From: Chrysomallon squamiferum
Taxonomy: Eukaryota; Mollusca; Gastropoda; Neomphalida; Peltospiridae
Length of the DNA: 22,500 nucleotides
Assembly (NCBI GenBank): GCA_012295275.1
Contig: CM022672.1
Location: 35,525,732 to 35,548,231, forward strand
Reading direction: 5' to 3'
Positions within the stretch are counted from its first letter, which is position 1, and every line of letters starts with the position of its first letter. Under the pieces are notes generated by a model. The model was not told the DNA's origin and made no database searches. It saw only the letters and a list, made by a program, of their open reading frames with translations. Both the position numbers and the translations under genes were made by a program. Shown here in pieces: positions 21,401 through 22,500 of this stretch.

Positions 21401-22473
21401 ACTTTATAGATACAGGGAATACTGTCTGCTGTACAGATACAGGGAATATTGTTTACTGCACAGAGAGAGTACTGTGTACTCACTTTGACAACTTTGTCTT
21501 TCTCTGTGTAGTAGTCGATGACAGGCTGCGTCTGGTTGTGGAATGTCTCTAAACGTCTGACAATCGTCTCCTCGTTGTCATCCACGCGTCCGCTCGTCTT
21601 TCCTCGCTCCAGAAGTCGACTCTTCATAGTCTGATCAGATGTGTGGAAGAACAGAACTGCAGTACACTCTACAATCTGAAACACAAACTTAGTCTGATCA
21701 GATGTGTGGAAGAACAGAACTGCAGTACACTCTACAATCTGAAACACAAACATAGTCTGATCAGATGTGTGGAAGAACAGAACTGCAGTACACTCTACAA
21801 TCTGAAACACAAACATAGTCTGATCAGATGTGTGGAAGAACAGAACTGCAGTACACTCTACAATCTGAAACACAAACATAGTCTGATCAGATGTGTGGAA
21901 GAACAGAACTGCAGTACACTCTACAAATTGAAACACAAACATAGTCTGATCAGATGTGTGGAAGAACAGAACTGCAGTACACTCTACAATCTGAAACACA
22001 AACATAGTCTGATCAGATGTGTGGAAGAACAGAACTGCAGTACACTCTACAATCTGAAACACAAACATAGTCTGAACAGATGTGTGGAAGAACAGAACTG
22101 CAGTACACTCTACAATCTGAAACACAAACATAGTCTGAACAGATGTGTGGAAGAACAGAACTGCAGTACACTCTACAATCTGAAACACAAACTTACCTAA
22201 TGCATTCACAATGTCGTTTTTAACAAGTAAGTCAGGGATAATATAGATTTTATCTCAAAACTTTTAAATTACAGATTAGAGACAGAGATGAATTGTTAAA
22301 TTGTCTCTGAGAAGAAACTAGTTTAGGCTGTGTAAGTTGTATAAAATATAACAAACCTCGTTTTCAAATCTCTTGCCCTGTTCCAGGTCCCGAGGGTAGC
22401 CATCGATGAGAAAACACTTTGTGTCAGCCACTTTAGACTCCATCGCTTCTCGTAGCAGCGTCAGAACAACATC
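18418..22473 (-). CDS. AK1: Adenylate kinase 1-like gene, copy B (partial; exons 4-6)
   Basis: This is the second copy of the same gene, in the same orientation and cut off by the right window edge after exon 4. Exons 6 (18418-18489), 5 (21484-21675, proximal acceptor) and 4 (22357-22473) read the same as copy A by eye. The 5' half with the P-loop exon lies beyond the window, so function of this copy cannot be judged. Intron 5 has grown to about 3 kb through an 82-bp and a 27-bp repeat. Intron 4 is shorter than in copy A because the 63-bp array has only 9 units. It may be a paralogue or a misplaced second haplotype. Confidence 0.85.
18490..18763 (-). repeat. (AT) and CA-rich low-complexity start of copy B intron 5 3' end
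   Basis: This is an (AT) run followed by CACACA and CTGACACACA blocks with two short ATATTATACTATACAGACAT repeats. It occupies the place of the (CT)(CA) tract of copy A. Confidence 0.8.
18764..19018. repeat. 82-bp tandem repeat, three units, intron 5 of copy B
   Basis: Unit starts at 18764, 18846 and 18928 (AATGCTATGTGTTGTAAAAG) are spaced exactly 82 bp, and a fourth begins at 19010 and fades out. The unit contains TTTCTAGAAGAGAGTAGTAT and CTACAAGATAAACCTATATC. Fragments of it recur, interleaved with the 27-bp repeat, to about 19,620. Confidence 0.92.
19019..19259 (-). other. Non-repetitive part of intron 5, copy B
   Basis: This AT-rich stretch has no coding signal. The part around 19200-19260 (actaaactgaataactaaat on the plus strand) matches copy A around 4230-4255. 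It marks the ancestral intron that was later split apart by repeat growth. Confidence 0.7.
19260..19750. repeat. Mosaic of 82-bp and 27-bp repeat fragments
   Basis: Pieces of the 82-bp family (TTTCTAGAAGAGAGTAGTAT, GATAAACCTATA) alternate with pieces of the 27-bp family (CTGCTGTACAGATACAGAGA) in irregular order and length. The regular 27-bp array follows directly. Confidence 0.8.
19751..21455. repeat. 27-bp minisatellite in intron 5 of copy B (about 63 units, two subfamilies)
   Basis: The plus-strand unit is close to GAATACCGTCTGCTGTACAG plus ATACAGA. The left part (to about 20,500) is mostly the GAGAATACCGTC form and the right part mostly GGGAATACTGTC, with CTTTATAG and CTTTACAG variants. 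It opens 264-295-codon frames on both strands, without any codon-like features. A single related copy stands at 4377-4410 in copy A intron 5. Confidence 0.95.
21484..21675 (-). CDS. AK1: Adenylate kinase exon 5, copy B, proximal acceptor
   Basis: The 192-nt exon is identical by eye to copy A exon 5. Its donor reads GTGAGT. Eight extra 63-bp units lie upstream in the gene, and all nine are open in the exon frame: the minus-strand frame is uninterrupted from about 22209 into the exon. Use of the farthest acceptor would add 168 residues without a stop. Confidence 0.9.
21625..22192 (-). repeat. 63-bp splice-site/exon minisatellite, copy B (9 units)
   Basis: This is the same unit as the copy A array, in nine uninterrupted copies. 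The proximal unit is exon 5 itself. The far end reads AAGTTTGTGTTTCAG, preceded by a GTAAGT, as in copy A. One unit near 21926 has an ATT to TTT-like change (aaattg for aatctg on the plus strand), which alters the acceptor dinucleotide context of that unit. Confidence 0.96.
22193..22356 (-). other. Unique part of intron 4, copy B
   Basis: It matches 6632-6794 base for base as far as I can align by eye. It contains no other feature. Confidence 0.8.
22357..22473 (-). CDS. AK1: Adenylate kinase exon 4, copy B
   Basis: The 117-nt exon encodes the same FLIDGYPRD segment as copy A exon 4, with the same acceptor and donor. The remaining 27 nt of the window (22474-22500) are the start of intron 3 and match copy A except for the last base. 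Confidence 0.88.
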
Positions 22474-22500
22474 CTGATAAATAATAATAAAATAGAGTCT

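Overview
This is a eukaryotic, probably animal, nuclear window. It is AT-rich and full of di- and trinucleotide runs. The one gene family I recognise is split by introns into short coding exons, all on the minus strand, with GT..AG boundaries. The protein is a cytosolic short-type adenylate kinase (AK1 family). The repeat content would fit a mollusc or another lophotrochozoan, but the species cannot be fixed from sequence alone.

Layout. Positions 1-3465 are AT-rich flank with microsatellites and no supported gene. Positions 3466 to about 14.7 kb hold one complete adenylate kinase gene (copy A), read right to left. Exon 6 is at 3952-4023, exon 5 at 4436-4627, exon 4 at 6795-6911, exon 3 at 7443-7606, exon 2 at 9744-9794, and a proposed 10-nt first coding exon at 14600-14609. 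Joined, they give about 201 residues; vertebrate AK1 has 194. Positions 14.7-17.9 kb are intergenic, with several small tandem repeats including a 31-bp-periodic series of inverted CCAAT boxes. From 17.92 kb a second copy (copy B) begins: exon 6 at 18418-18489, exon 5 at 21484-21675, exon 4 at 22357-22473. It then runs off the right edge. Coding exons and one stretch of intron 4 look identical between the copies, so this is either a very recent tandem duplication or two haplotypes placed in series by assembly.

The striking feature is tandem repeats inside and around this gene. Two arrays have amplified an intron-exon boundary. A unit of about 100 bp (20 copies, 7538-9496) carries the 3' splice site of intron 2 plus the part of exon 3 that encodes the Walker A P-loop. 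A 63-bp unit (about 33 copies in A, 9 in B) carries the 3' splice site of intron 4 plus the first 17 codons of exon 5. The 63-bp unit is an exact multiple of three and lacks in-frame stops, so use of a more distal acceptor would add multiples of 21 residues to the kinase. The 100-bp unit has an in-frame stop, so distal acceptors there would give dead-end messages. An 18-bp array of about 3 kb fills intron 1 of copy A. A 27-bp array of about 1.7 kb fills intron 5 of copy B, and its single-copy seed is visible in intron 5 of copy A.

There is no CRISPR array, tRNA, rRNA or recognisable transposase or reverse transcriptase gene. Most long open frames here are by-products of repeat arrays whose period is a multiple of three.
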